Source: Pelotomaculum_B sp041645005
GTDB taxonomy: Bacteria; Bacillota; Desulfotomaculia; Desulfotomaculales; Pelotomaculaceae
Reading direction: 5' to 3'
DNA: 8,323 bases
Assembly (NCBI GenBank): GCA_041645005.1
Contig: JBAZQW010000089.1
Location: 1 to 8,323, forward strand
Of the stretch, positions 1-5,881 are shown one piece after another (position 1 is the stretch's first letter; the number at the start of each line of letters is the position of its first letter). The position numbers and the translations under genes were made by a program. A model generated the notes under the pieces. The model had not been told where the DNA came from. It did no database searches and saw only the letters and a program-made list of their open reading frames with translations.

Positions 1-1
1 A

Positions 2-67
2 ATTATTGACGGCAGTGTCAGGACCAGATTGGCTACCCTGAAAGAGCGCCTGAAGGCAACAAGTTAA
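2..67 (+). CDS. atpH: ATP synthase F1 subunit delta, C-terminal end (partial)
   Basis: An open frame enters from the left edge and encodes IIDGSVRTRLATLKERLKAT followed by S and a TAA stop. This matches the usual end of bacterial F1 delta subunits, where an 'IDGSxRxRLxxLxxxL' segment forms the last strand and helix. Delta sits at the top of F1 and joins the alpha subunits to the peripheral b-subunit stalk. Only the last 21 codons are present, so the identification rests on this short motif and on position: atpH normally precedes atpA, and atpA begins 23 nt downstream. Confidence 0.85.
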   Translation: MIDGSVRTRLATLKERLKATS

Positions 68-90
68 CTAGATAGGGGTGAAACCAGTAG

Positions 91-1608
91 ATGAATTTGC
101 GACCTGAAGAAATCAGCTCGATTATCCGGCAGCAGATAGATAAGTACCAGGCCCAGATCGAGATGACCGACGTCGGTACCGTTATCCAGGTCGGTGACGG
201 TATCGCCCGTGTTTACGGTTTAACTGACTGTATGTCCATGGAGCTGCTTGAATTCCCGGGCGGCGTTTTCGGGATGGCTCTTAACCTGGAAGAGGACAAC
301 ATCGGTTGCGTTATTCTCGGTCCATACAAGCACATCAAGGAAGGCGACACCGTCAAGCGAACCGGCCGGATCGTGTCTGTGCCCGTGGGAGAAGGCCTGA
401 TCGGGCGTGTAGTCAACCCTCTGGGACAGCCGCTGGACGGCAAAGGACCTGTTAAGAGTGATAAATTCCTCCCGGTTGAAAAAATCGCCCCCGGCGTTAT
501 CTTCCGCAAGGGGGTGCACCAGCCCTTGCAGACAGGGCTGAAGGCTATCGACTCCATGATTCCTATCGGCCGTGGGCAGCGGGAACTTATCCTTGGCGAC
601 CGCCAGACCGGCAAGACAGCTATCGCGGTCGACGCCATTATCAACCAAAAAGGCGGGGACGTCATCTGCATTTATGTTGCCGTTGGACAGAAACAATCCA
701 CTGTGGCCAACGTGCTGCAGCGGTTGACTGATACAGGCGCGATGGATTATACCATCATCGTGTCCTCTACCGCAGCCGACCCGGCCCCCTTGCTCTATAT
801 CGCCCCCTTTGCGGGAGCCGCTATGGGCGAGGAGTTCATGTCCCAGGGCAAACACGTGCTGATTATTTACGATGACCTTTCCAAGCAGGCATCGGCTTAC
901 CGTGAACTTTCCCTGCTGTTGCGCCGGCCGCCCGGACGTGAAGCATACCCGGGCGACGTGTTCAACCTGCACAGCCGGCTTTTAGAGCGTGCCTGCAAGC
1001 TCTCGGATGACCTGGGCGCCGGTTCCATGACCGCCCTGCCCATTATTGAGACTCAGGCTGGCGACGTTTCGGCTTATATCCCGACCAACGTTATTTCTAT
1101 TACAGACGGCCAGATATTCCTGGAGCCCGACCTGTTTTACGCCGGCGTCCGCCCCGCGGTTAACGTGGGTATCTCAGTATCCCGGGTTGGTGGCGCCGCT
1201 CAGTTGAAGGCCATGAAATCGATTGCCGGCAGCCTGCGCCTTGACCTCGCCCAGTACCGTGAACTGGCTGCCTTTGCCCAGTTCGGCTCCGACCTGGACA
1301 AAACGACCCAGGCCAAGCTGACCCGCGGTGAGCGCATGGTGGAACTTTTAAAACAGGGCCAGTATGTGCCCATGGCGGTAGAAGACCAGATCATGAGCAT
1401 TTTTGCAGCCGCCAAAGGTTACCTGGATGATATGCCGGTAGAAGTTGTTCTGCCTTTTGAAGCAGAGTTTTTGAAGTTTATGAAGGCGAACAAGCCAAGT
1501 ATCGGCGAAGCCATTCGCGCAACCGGCGAGTTGAAAACAATTGAAAAGGAACTGCTCGCAGCTATCGAGGAATTCAAAGCGGGCTTTAAAACCGCTCGCG
1601 GCCTGTAG
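91..1608 (+). CDS. atpA: ATP synthase F1 subunit alpha
   Basis: This is the non-catalytic nucleotide-binding subunit of the F1 hexamer, which alternates with beta and contributes the arginine finger to the catalytic sites. The product is 505 residues, the usual length. The N-terminal beta-barrel domain covers roughly residues 25-95. The Walker A loop GDRQTGKT is at 169-176, the Walker B strand HVLIIYDDLSK at about 255-265, and the conserved SVSRVGGAAQ segment carries the arginine finger at R365. The C-terminal helical domain follows from about 380. Translation starts at ATG 91, preceded by an AGGGGTG ribosome binding site at 74-80. The gene lies 23 nt after atpH. The 137-nt gap to atpG is unusually long for this operon and contains repeats. 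No frameshift or missing key residue is seen. Confidence 0.98.
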   Translation: MNLRPEEISSIIRQQIDKYQAQIEMTDVGTVIQVGDGIARVYGLTDCMSMELLEFPGGVFGMALNLEEDNIGCVILGPYKHIKEGDTVKRTGRIVSVPVGEGLIGRVVNPLGQPLDGKGPVKSDKFLPVEKIAPGVIFRKGVHQPLQTGLKAIDSMIPIGRGQRELILGDRQTGKTAIAVDAIINQKGGDVICIYVAVGQKQSTVANVLQRLTDTGAMDYTIIVSSTAADPAPLLYIAPFAGAAMGEEFMSQGKHVLIIYDDLSKQASAYRELSLLLRRPPGREAYPGDVFNLHSRLLERACKLSDDLGAGSMTALPIIETQAGDVSAYIPTNVISITDGQIFLEPDLFYAGVRPAVNVGISVSRVGGAAQLKAMKSIAGSLRLDLAQYRELAAFAQFGSDLDKTTQAKLTRGERMVELLKQGQYVPMAVEDQIMSIFAAAKGYLDDMPVEVVLPFEAEFLKFMKANKPSIGEAIRATGELKTIEKELLAAIEEFKAGFKTARGL

Positions 1609-1610
1609 TG

Positions 1611-1638
1611 AGACGTGAGACGTGGGAAGTGGGACGTG
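1611..1638 (+). repeat. 7-bp tandem array, purine-rich (array A-left)
   Basis: Four consecutive 7-bp units begin three bases after the atpA stop: AGACGTG (1611-1617), AGACGTG (1618-1624), GGAAGTG (1625-1631) and GGACGTG (1632-1638). The units differ by one to three bases but keep exact 7-bp spacing. There is no open reading frame or ribosome binding site in the array. Its reverse complement has units of the form TCTCACG and TCCCACG, close to the TCTGACG/TCCGGCG units found upstream of spoIIID at 7897-7924, so the two arrays may belong to one family. Its function is unknown. Confidence 0.75.
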
Positions 1639-1647
1639 AGAATAGAA

Positions 1648-1669
1648 GGAATTTGCTTTAGCAAATTCC
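1648..1669. repeat. Perfect 10-bp inverted repeat (hairpin) in the atpA-atpG gap
   Basis: GGAATTTGCT at 1648-1657 and AGCAAATTCC at 1660-1669 are perfect reverse complements separated by TT. The RNA could fold as a stem of eight to ten pairs. No run of T follows, so it does not look like an intrinsic terminator. It could act as an RNA-processing or stabilising element between the alpha and gamma cistrons, or be the core of a small palindromic repeat. It sits centrally between two 7-bp repeat arrays, suggesting that all three parts arrived or evolved together. Confidence 0.85.
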
Positions 1670-1679
1670 AACTTGAGTC

Positions 1680-1710
1680 CGACGACCGACGACTAACGAC
1701 TGACTACCGA
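1680..1710 (+). repeat. 7-bp tandem array, CGAC-rich (array A-right)
   Basis: Units with 7-bp spacing run CGACGAC (1680-1686), CGACGAC (1687-1693), TAACGAC (1694-1700) and TGACTAC (1701-1707), ending in CGA. The 9-mer CTGACTACC at 1700-1708 recurs exactly at 5854-5862 in the array upstream of spoIID. The array ends about 20 nt before the atpG ribosome binding site. No coding potential is apparent. The regular spacing is directly visible; the function is unknown. Confidence 0.75.
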
Positions 1711-1745
1711 ATTGGACATCCACTTTAAAGGTGGTGAAATATTAA

Positions 1746-2606
1746 ATGGCAAATCTACGAGATCTCCGGCGCCGGATTAAGAGTATTAAGAGTACTCAAC
1801 AGATCACCAAGGCTATGAAAGCCGTCTCGGCGGCAAAAATGCGCAAAGCGCAGGAAGCGGTAATATCTGCCCGGCCCTATTCCAAGCGGATTAAGGGTGT
1901 GCTGGGCCGGGTGGCTGTGGCTTCCGGCGGGGTTAACCACCCACTGCTGGACGTACGCGAGCCGAAAAAAGTGGCTTTCATTGTCATGGCGGCCGACCGG
2001 GGACTGTGCGGTGGCTTCAACGGCAATGTAATCAGGCGGGCAGCCCAGGAATTAAAGAGTGCGGGAGCGGATGCCAGTCTTATTGTCGTAGGTCGCAAAA
2101 GCCGCGATTTTTTCAAGCGCCGCGGCTATAATATCGCCAAGGAGTATATCGGGCTGGGTGATAATATCAGGTACGCTTCGGCCAGGGATATTGGCTCCTT
2201 CGTTGTTGAGAAGTATTCTAAGGAAGAATATGACGTGGTTTACCTGATTTATAGCCAGTTCATCAACGTGATGGTGCAGAAGCCTATGATGGTCAAGCTG
2301 TTGCCGGCTGAACCACCCGCTGAAGAAGGGGAAGACGAGACCAAGAAAGTTGACTATATTTTTGAGCCTTCCGCAGAGGCGGTGCTGGCCGAATTGCTGC
2401 CAAAATACATCGAAAACGCCATTTACCAGGGTCTTTTGGAGACAAAAGCAGGTTTCTACAGCGCTCAGATGACGGCCATGGACAATGCGACCAAGAATGC
2501 GTCTGAAATGATCGACAAACTAACGCTGGTCATGAACCGGGCCCGTCAGGCTGTAATCACCAAGGAAATTTCCGAGATTTGCAGCGGAGCGGCGGCCCTG
2601 GAGTAA
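1746..2606 (+). CDS. atpG: ATP synthase F1 subunit gamma
   Basis: Gamma is the central rotor shaft of F1: its rotation inside the alpha3-beta3 ring couples proton movement through Fo to ATP synthesis. The product is 286 residues, normal for the family. The N-terminal helix has the conserved pattern LRRRIKSIKSTQQITKAMK followed by VSAAKMRKAQ. A central Rossmann-like region includes the conserved 'DRGLCGGFN' segment, and the C-terminal helix ends TKEISEICSGAAALE; the two termini form the coiled coil inside the ring. Translation starts at ATG 1746 with AGGTGG at 1729-1734, a spacing of 11 nt. It is separated from atpA by the repeat cassette but is only 28 nt from atpD. No defects are seen. Confidence 0.97.
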   Translation: MANLRDLRRRIKSIKSTQQITKAMKAVSAAKMRKAQEAVISARPYSKRIKGVLGRVAVASGGVNHPLLDVREPKKVAFIVMAADRGLCGGFNGNVIRRAAQELKSAGADASLIVVGRKSRDFFKRRGYNIAKEYIGLGDNIRYASARDIGSFVVEKYSKEEYDVVYLIYSQFINVMVQKPMMVKLLPAEPPAEEGEDETKKVDYIFEPSAEAVLAELLPKYIENAIYQGLLETKAGFYSAQMTAMDNATKNASEMIDKLTLVMNRARQAVITKEISEICSGAAALE

Positions 2607-2634
2607 AATGTTGCGAAGGAGGTAAGCGAAGCGT

Positions 2635-4047
2635 ATGAACGTTGGTCAAGTAGTACAGGTTATCGGTGTCGTGGTGGATATCCGTTTTCCACCCGGCCAG
2701 GTCCCTGAAATTTATAACGCCCTCAAAATAACGAGCGACAAGGAAGATATGTTTGGCCGCAAGTTCAACCTGACCCTGGAAGTAGCTCAGCACCTGGGCA
2801 ACAATACCATCCGCAGTGTGGCCATGACCGCGACTGATGGTCTGGTCCGGGGCATGGAAGCGGTGGACACCGGTGCTCCTATTTCCGCTCCGGTTGGCAA
2901 GGCAACCCTGGGCAGACTTGTTGATGTCCTGGGTGAGCCCATCGACGGTAAAGGACCCATTCTCAGCGAAAAGCGCTATCCTATTCACCGGCTTCCCCCC
3001 CTGTTGGTTGACCAGTCAACCAAGACGGAACAGTTGGAAACCGGCATCAAGGTTGTTGACTTGCTGGTCCCATTTCTCAAGGGCGGCAAGATCGGCCTGT
3101 TCGGCGGCGCCGGAGTGGGCAAGACAGTTGTCATTCAGGAGTTAATCAACAACATCGCCACGCACCACGGCGGCATCTCAGTGTTCGCGGGTGTGGGCGA
3201 GCGTACACGTGAAGGCAATGACCTTCTGCGTGAAATGACCGAGTCAGGCGTACTGGAAAAAATGACCATGGTGTTCGGCCAGATGAACGAGCCGCCGGGC
3301 GCCCGCTTGCGGGTGGCTCTGACCGGCCTGTGCCTGGCTGAGTACTTCCGTGATGAAGAGGGCGCCGACACATTATTGTTCATTGATAACATCTTCCGTT
3401 TCACCCAGGCTGGTTCCGAGGTTTCCGCGCTGCTGGGCCGCATGCCTTCCGCGGTTGGTTATCAGCCCACCCTGGCCACTGAAATGGGCCAGATGCAGGA
3501 GCGAATCACTTCTACTAATAAAGGTTCGGTTACCTCGATGCAGGCCGTCTACGTGCCTGCCGACGACCTGACCGACCCGGCCCCGGCAACTACGTTTGCC
3601 CACCTGGACGGCACCGTCGTTTTGTCCCGGCAGATTTCTGAGCTGGGTATTTACCCGGCGGTGGACCCGCTTGATTCCACTTCCAGGATTCTTGACCCGC
3701 TGATTGTAGGAAATGATCACTACATGGTAGCCCGCGGCGTTCAGAAAGTGCTCCAGCGCTATAAGGAGCTGCAAGACATCATCGCCATCCTTGGCATGGA
3801 AGAACTTTCTGACGAAGATAAACTCACTGTGGCGCGCGCCCGGAAACTGCAGAAATTCCTGTCGCAGCCTTTCCATGTGGCTGAAACTTTTACCAATATG
3901 CCAGGTAAATTTGTTACTCTGAAGGAAACCATTCGCAGCTTCCAGGAAATCCTGGACGGTAAGCACGATGATATGCCTGAAGACGCTTTTTACATGGTGG
4001 GCGGTATAGAAGAGGCAGTGGAAAAAGGCAAGAAATTACTCGGATAA
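2635..4047 (+). CDS. atpD: ATP synthase F1 subunit beta (catalytic)
   Basis: This is the catalytic subunit of F1, which makes or hydrolyses ATP at the beta-alpha interfaces. The product is 470 residues, standard length. The N-terminal barrel occupies roughly residues 1-80. Walker A GGAGVGKT is at 157-164, the catalytic glutamate is E189 in GVGERTREGNDL, and the Walker B strand LLFIDNIFRF is at 247-256 with D251. The adenine-pocket tyrosine lies in IYPAVDPLDSTSR at about residue 340. The lever motif usually written DELSEED appears as EELSDED at 389-395, a conservative variant. The segment RLPPLLVDQ before QSTKTEQLETGIKVVDLL is somewhat diverged from the common form, but the fold-critical part is intact. 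An ideal AAGGAGGT ribosome binding site lies at 2616-2623. Confidence 0.98.
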   Translation: MNVGQVVQVIGVVVDIRFPPGQVPEIYNALKITSDKEDMFGRKFNLTLEVAQHLGNNTIRSVAMTATDGLVRGMEAVDTGAPISAPVGKATLGRLVDVLGEPIDGKGPILSEKRYPIHRLPPLLVDQSTKTEQLETGIKVVDLLVPFLKGGKIGLFGGAGVGKTVVIQELINNIATHHGGISVFAGVGERTREGNDLLREMTESGVLEKMTMVFGQMNEPPGARLRVALTGLCLAEYFRDEEGADTLLFIDNIFRFTQAGSEVSALLGRMPSAVGYQPTLATEMGQMQERITSTNKGSVTSMQAVYVPADDLTDPAPATTFAHLDGTVVLSRQISELGIYPAVDPLDSTSRILDPLIVGNDHYMVARGVQKVLQRYKELQDIIAILGMEELSDEDKLTVARARKLQKFLSQPFHVAETFTNMPGKFVTLKETIRSFQEILDGKHDDMPEDAFYMVGGIEEAVEKGKKLLG

Positions 4048-4065
4048 TAGGGGGGAGTGCGTAAT

Positions 4066-4473
4066 ATGTCGGAAAACACCCAACGACTCGAAATCGTAAC
4101 TCCTCAGAAGAAAGTTTTCAGCGAGGATGTGGATTTTCTGGTGGCCCCCGGCGCCGAAGGCGAATTGGGGATACTCCCCAGTCACGCTCCGCTTATCACA
4201 GCTCTTAACGTGGGCATCATGAGAATAGAGCAGGCTGGCAAGAAGTTCAGGGTTGTGGTTAGCGGCGGTTTCATGGAGGTCCGGAACAGCAAGGTCACAG
4301 TTCTAGCCACTGCTGCCGAGCGAATTGAAGAAATAGATGTAGCCCGGGCCGAGGCAGCCAAGAAGAGAGCTGAAGAAAGGCTTGCCTCAAAGACCCCCGA
4401 CATTGACACATTACGGGCGGAATTGGCCTTGCATCGTGCTATAATGCGTTTAAAGGCAGTTAATGAAAAATAG
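4066..4473 (+). CDS. atpC: ATP synthase F1 subunit epsilon
   Basis: Epsilon binds gamma and the c-ring and regulates ATP hydrolysis through its C-terminal helices. The product is 135 residues. The N-terminal beta-sandwich carries the family hallmark GELGILPSHAPL, and the C-terminal helical hairpin runs from about residue 88 to the end, including ELALHRAIMRLKA. The segment IDVARA fits the I(L)DxxRA ATP-binding pattern described for epsilon subunits of Bacillus-type enzymes, suggesting ATP sensing. ATG 4066 is chosen because AGGGGGGAG at 4049-4057 is a well-placed ribosome binding site. A GTG at 4057 would overlap that site and add only three residues. The gene lies 18 nt after atpD and is the last of the operon. 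Confidence 0.95.
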   Translation: MSENTQRLEIVTPQKKVFSEDVDFLVAPGAEGELGILPSHAPLITALNVGIMRIEQAGKKFRVVVSGGFMEVRNSKVTVLATAAERIEEIDVARAEAAKKRAEERLASKTPDIDTLRAELALHRAIMRLKAVNEK

Positions 4474-4510
4474 ATTTAAGCATCTGCAGATGTTATTGTT
4501 TTAAAACCTT

Positions 4511-4540
4511 AACCGGACTTTACGTTCCGGTTTTTCTTTT
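4511..4540 (+). terminator. Intrinsic terminator of the atp operon
   Basis: AACCGGA (4511-4517) pairs perfectly with TCCGGTT (4526-4532) around an 8-nt loop and runs into TTTTTCTTTT. It lies 37 nt after the atpC stop. This is a standard rho-independent terminator ending the atp transcript, so ywmB needs its own promoter or relies on read-through. Confidence 0.9.
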
Positions 4541-4583
4541 GGGGTCAGGCTCTTAACTTATTAACTTATTTGACAAAGACAAG

Positions 4584-4612
4584 TGAGACAAGGGGACGGT
4601 TCTCTTGTCTCA
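4584..4612. repeat. 9-bp perfect inverted repeat within the REP-like block
   Basis: TGAGACAAG at 4584-4592 and CTTGTCTCA at 4604-4612 are exact reverse complements around an 11-nt loop containing GGGACGG. The transcript could form a stable stem-loop. No T-run follows. It is the first palindromic part of the composite element. Confidence 0.85.
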
Positions 4613-4638
4613 TTCCAGATCGAAGATACAATGTCTAA

Positions 4639-4680
4639 GGAAAGGGGACACACCTCAACAGCGGAAAGGGGACACACCTC
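4639..4680 (+). repeat. Two exact 18-bp direct repeats
   Basis: GGAAAGGGGACACACCTC occurs at 4639-4656 and again at 4663-4680, a 24-bp period with the 6-nt spacer AACAGC. The second copy forms the left arm of the hairpin at 4668-4698. Confidence 0.95.
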
Positions 4681-4698
4681 CTTCAGAGGAATGTCCCC
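4668..4698. repeat. Interrupted hairpin GGGGACA...TGTCCCC
   Basis: GGGGACA (4668-4674) pairs with TGTCCCC (4692-4698). After a 2x2 internal loop, CCTC (4677-4680) pairs with GAGG (4686-4689) around CTTCA. Eleven base pairs are made in total. The first 18-bp repeat copy and the second GGAATGTCCCC (4702-4712) could form a larger alternative pairing that encloses this hairpin, so the block can fold as nested stems. Confidence 0.8.
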
Positions 4699-4746
4699 AA
4701 TGGAATGTCCCCGATTTATACATATATCCATCCGCCGTGATTGTAT

Positions 4747-4776
4747 TTGTCATGTAAAAATTGGTAAAAATATGAG
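4747..4776 (+). promoter_or_regulatory. Candidate vegetative promoter for ywmB
   Basis: TTGTCA at 4747-4752 (five of six to TTGACA) and TATGAG at 4771-4776 (four of six to TATAAT) are separated by 18 nt. A start site near 4783 would place the GGAGGA ribosome binding site (4795-4800) shortly downstream. A promoter is expected here because a terminator closes the upstream operon. The -10 match is only moderate and other placements are possible. Confidence 0.4.
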
Positions 4777-4804
4777 TATGGATGTTTCTATAGCGGAGGA
4801 GATT

Positions 4805-5602
4805 ATGCTCATAAAAGAGTTGTCAAAAAGGTTTAGTTCAAGAAAAAAGGCACTGTTGGCTGCTGTGGGTATGCTTATCGCCGTTTCATTTTCAGTGCTC
4901 GCTTTTTCTCCCGCCTGTAAGGATGCACTTAGCGCATACAGGGAAGAAGCCGCCCTGCTTAAAATAATCAAATCAACAGGGGCACAGTATAAATCAACAA
5001 ACGTTACCGGCTGGGTGAGGGTGGACGAAAAAGCAGCCGGCTTCTATGAGCCGGAAACGCTGGCTGGTATGGTTGCCGCGCAGCTTTCTGTGCCTGAAGC
5101 GGGGCGGAAGGTAGAAAGATGGGAAAATCAGTTTGCCCGCGGAGCAAAGGTAGAAGGCCTGATCAAAGGAGACCGGACTGTTGCTGTTATGGGGCAGGTT
5201 ATGGAACCTCAGCAGGGAATAACCGTTTCTCATATTATGGTTGTTTTGGATGGGGAGGCAAGCGGGAAGCCCGGCAGTTATAAGAGTAAGATCAGCGCGG
5301 CGCTTGGCGGTTACGGCGAGAGTCGTGTAGCTTTAACCTGTTCAGGGATACTGAATAACGAACTAAATAAGGATGAACTGCTGGAAGCTGCTGAAAAAAT
5401 GATGATTAAAGCAGGCGCTACGGTTCAAGAAAAAACAATTAAAGATAATCTTGTGAGTCTGACCGGTTTCAGCCCGCGGTTTGTAAAAGATATTACTTAC
5501 GCAGGAAAAGAAATAAACCTGAATGTAGCCCTGCGCTGCGACCCGGTAGAGCATGTCACCTATGTCTATGTAGCCTCTCCGGTTATTTTTACAGAATATT
5601 AA
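4805..5602 (+). CDS. ywmB: YwmB family protein
   Basis: The product is 265 residues from ATG 4805. An N-terminal basic segment (KRFSSRKK, about 8-15) followed by a hydrophobic stretch (about 16-35, ALLAAVGMLIAVSFSVLAF) indicates a signal peptide or membrane anchor, so the rest probably lies outside the membrane. The body is a mixed alpha/beta domain compatible with the YwmB family, whose structure resembles the TATA-box-binding-protein fold but which has no established biochemical role. Identification rests on size, topology and position: ywmB lies just downstream of the atp operon and upstream of spoIID in Bacillus. The start is set by GGAGGA at 4795-4800. The frame is open back to 4583 and an ATG exists at 4772, but the upstream codons run through the repeat element and lack a ribosome binding site. 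Confidence 0.75.
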   Translation: MLIKELSKRFSSRKKALLAAVGMLIAVSFSVLAFSPACKDALSAYREEAALLKIIKSTGAQYKSTNVTGWVRVDEKAAGFYEPETLAGMVAAQLSVPEAGRKVERWENQFARGAKVEGLIKGDRTVAVMGQVMEPQQGITVSHIMVVLDGEASGKPGSYKSKISAALGGYGESRVALTCSGILNNELNKDELLEAAEKMMIKAGATVQEKTIKDNLVSLTGFSPRFVKDITYAGKEINLNVALRCDPVEHVTYVYVASPVIFTEY

Positions 5603-5623
5603 GCAGGGCAACCTGGCTAAAGG

Positions 5624-5654
5624 TAATATTTACCGGTATTGTTTAGTATATATT
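5624..5654 (+). promoter_or_regulatory. Weak candidate sigma-E promoter upstream of spoIID
   Basis: TAATATT at 5624-5630 matches the sigma-E -35 pattern KMATATT fully, and TATATATT at 5647-5654 matches six of eight positions of the -10 pattern CATACAHT. The spacer is 16 nt, slightly longer than the usual 14-15. It would leave an untranslated leader of over 200 nt before spoIID. The proposal is supported by the known sigma-E control of spoIID in Bacillus, but the AT-rich sequence makes chance matches likely. Confidence 0.25.
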
Positions 5655-5737
5655 ATAACTATAGAAGTCAGCAGTCAGAATAACATACTTCTGTATTCTA
5701 ACTAACAGAAAATAACGTTCTGGGCTGTCTTTATAAA

Positions 5738-5767
5738 TGTAGGTGCGAATTTGTTATCGAACCTACA
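5738..5767. repeat. Inverted repeat TGTAGGT...ACCTACA
   Basis: TGTAGGT (5738-5744) and ACCTACA (5761-5767) are perfect complements. After one unpaired base on each side, CGA (5746-5748) and TCG (5757-5759) extend the stem around an 8-nt loop. No T-run follows directly. It resembles the short palindromic repeats dispersed in many bacterial genomes, though membership of a family cannot be shown from one copy. Confidence 0.75.
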
Positions 5768-5792
5768 ATGCTGATTTTTTATCTTCTGCTGG

Positions 5793-5808
5793 TGCCGCTC
5801 CTGCGGCA
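5793..5808. repeat. GC-rich hairpin TGCCGC-TCCT-GCGGCA
   Basis: TGCCGC (5793-5798) and GCGGCA (5803-5808) are perfect complements around TCCT. No T-run follows, so termination is unlikely. With the palindrome at 5738-5767 it may belong to one small composite repeat, with an AT-rich stretch (GATTTTTTATC) between them. Confidence 0.75.
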
Positions 5809-5846
5809 TGAGTGTCTGATGAAACAAGTATTTCCAAAGAGATATT

Positions 5847-5881
5847 CCGACTACTGACTACCCACCACTACCGACTACTGA
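5847..5881 (+). repeat. 7-bp tandem array upstream of spoIID (array B)
   Basis: Five 7-bp units read CCGACTA (5847-5853), CTGACTA (5854-5860), CCCACCA (5861-5867), CTACCGA (5868-5874) and CTACTGA (5875-5881). The array abuts the spoIID ribosome binding site (AGGTG, 5886-5890). It shares the 9-mer CTGACTACC with the array before atpG, and the same 7-bp spacing. Confidence 0.7.

Larger units (their letters stand above)
4541..4712. repeat. Composite palindromic/direct-repeat element (REP-like)
   Basis: Immediately after the atp terminator lies a dense set of short repeats: a GGGGTCAGGCTC lead-in, an 8-bp tandem TTAACTTA twice (4553-4568), an inverted repeat TGAGACAAG/CTTGTCTCA (4584-4612), two 18-bp direct copies (4639-4656, 4663-4680), and a hairpin at 4668-4698 followed by a second GGAATGTCCCC (4702-4712). 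GGGGACA and its complement TGTCCCC recur throughout. From general knowledge, AGGGGAC/GTCCCC-rich blocks of this kind are scattered through many bacterial genomes and are often linked to REP-associated tyrosine transposases; no transposase is present here. The outer boundaries are approximate. An open frame crosses the block, but translating the repeats gives duplicated ERGHTS peptides and is not credible protein. Confidence 0.75.

Noticed and set aside
220..972. A 250-codon open frame on the minus strand inside atpA
   Set aside because: It is antisense to a fully conserved alpha subunit, has no recognisable motif or ribosome binding site, and long antisense frames are common opposite GC-rich, strongly codon-biased genes. 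Other minus-strand frames opposite atpD, spoIID and spoIIID were dropped for the same reason.
1648..1669. The atpA-atpG hairpin as a transcription terminator
   Set aside because: No T-run follows, and termination here would cut off the gamma, beta and epsilon subunits.
4057..4065. GTG at 4057 as the start of atpC
   Set aside because: It overlaps the only good ribosome binding site; ATG 4066 has proper spacing and gives the normal N-terminus.
4639..4680. The 18-bp direct repeats as a minimal CRISPR array
   Set aside because: Repeats are short, only two copies exist, the spacer is 6 nt, and no cas genes are present.
5684..5690. CATACTT as a sigma-E -10 element for spoIID
   Set aside because: No matching -35 element lies 14-15 nt upstream.
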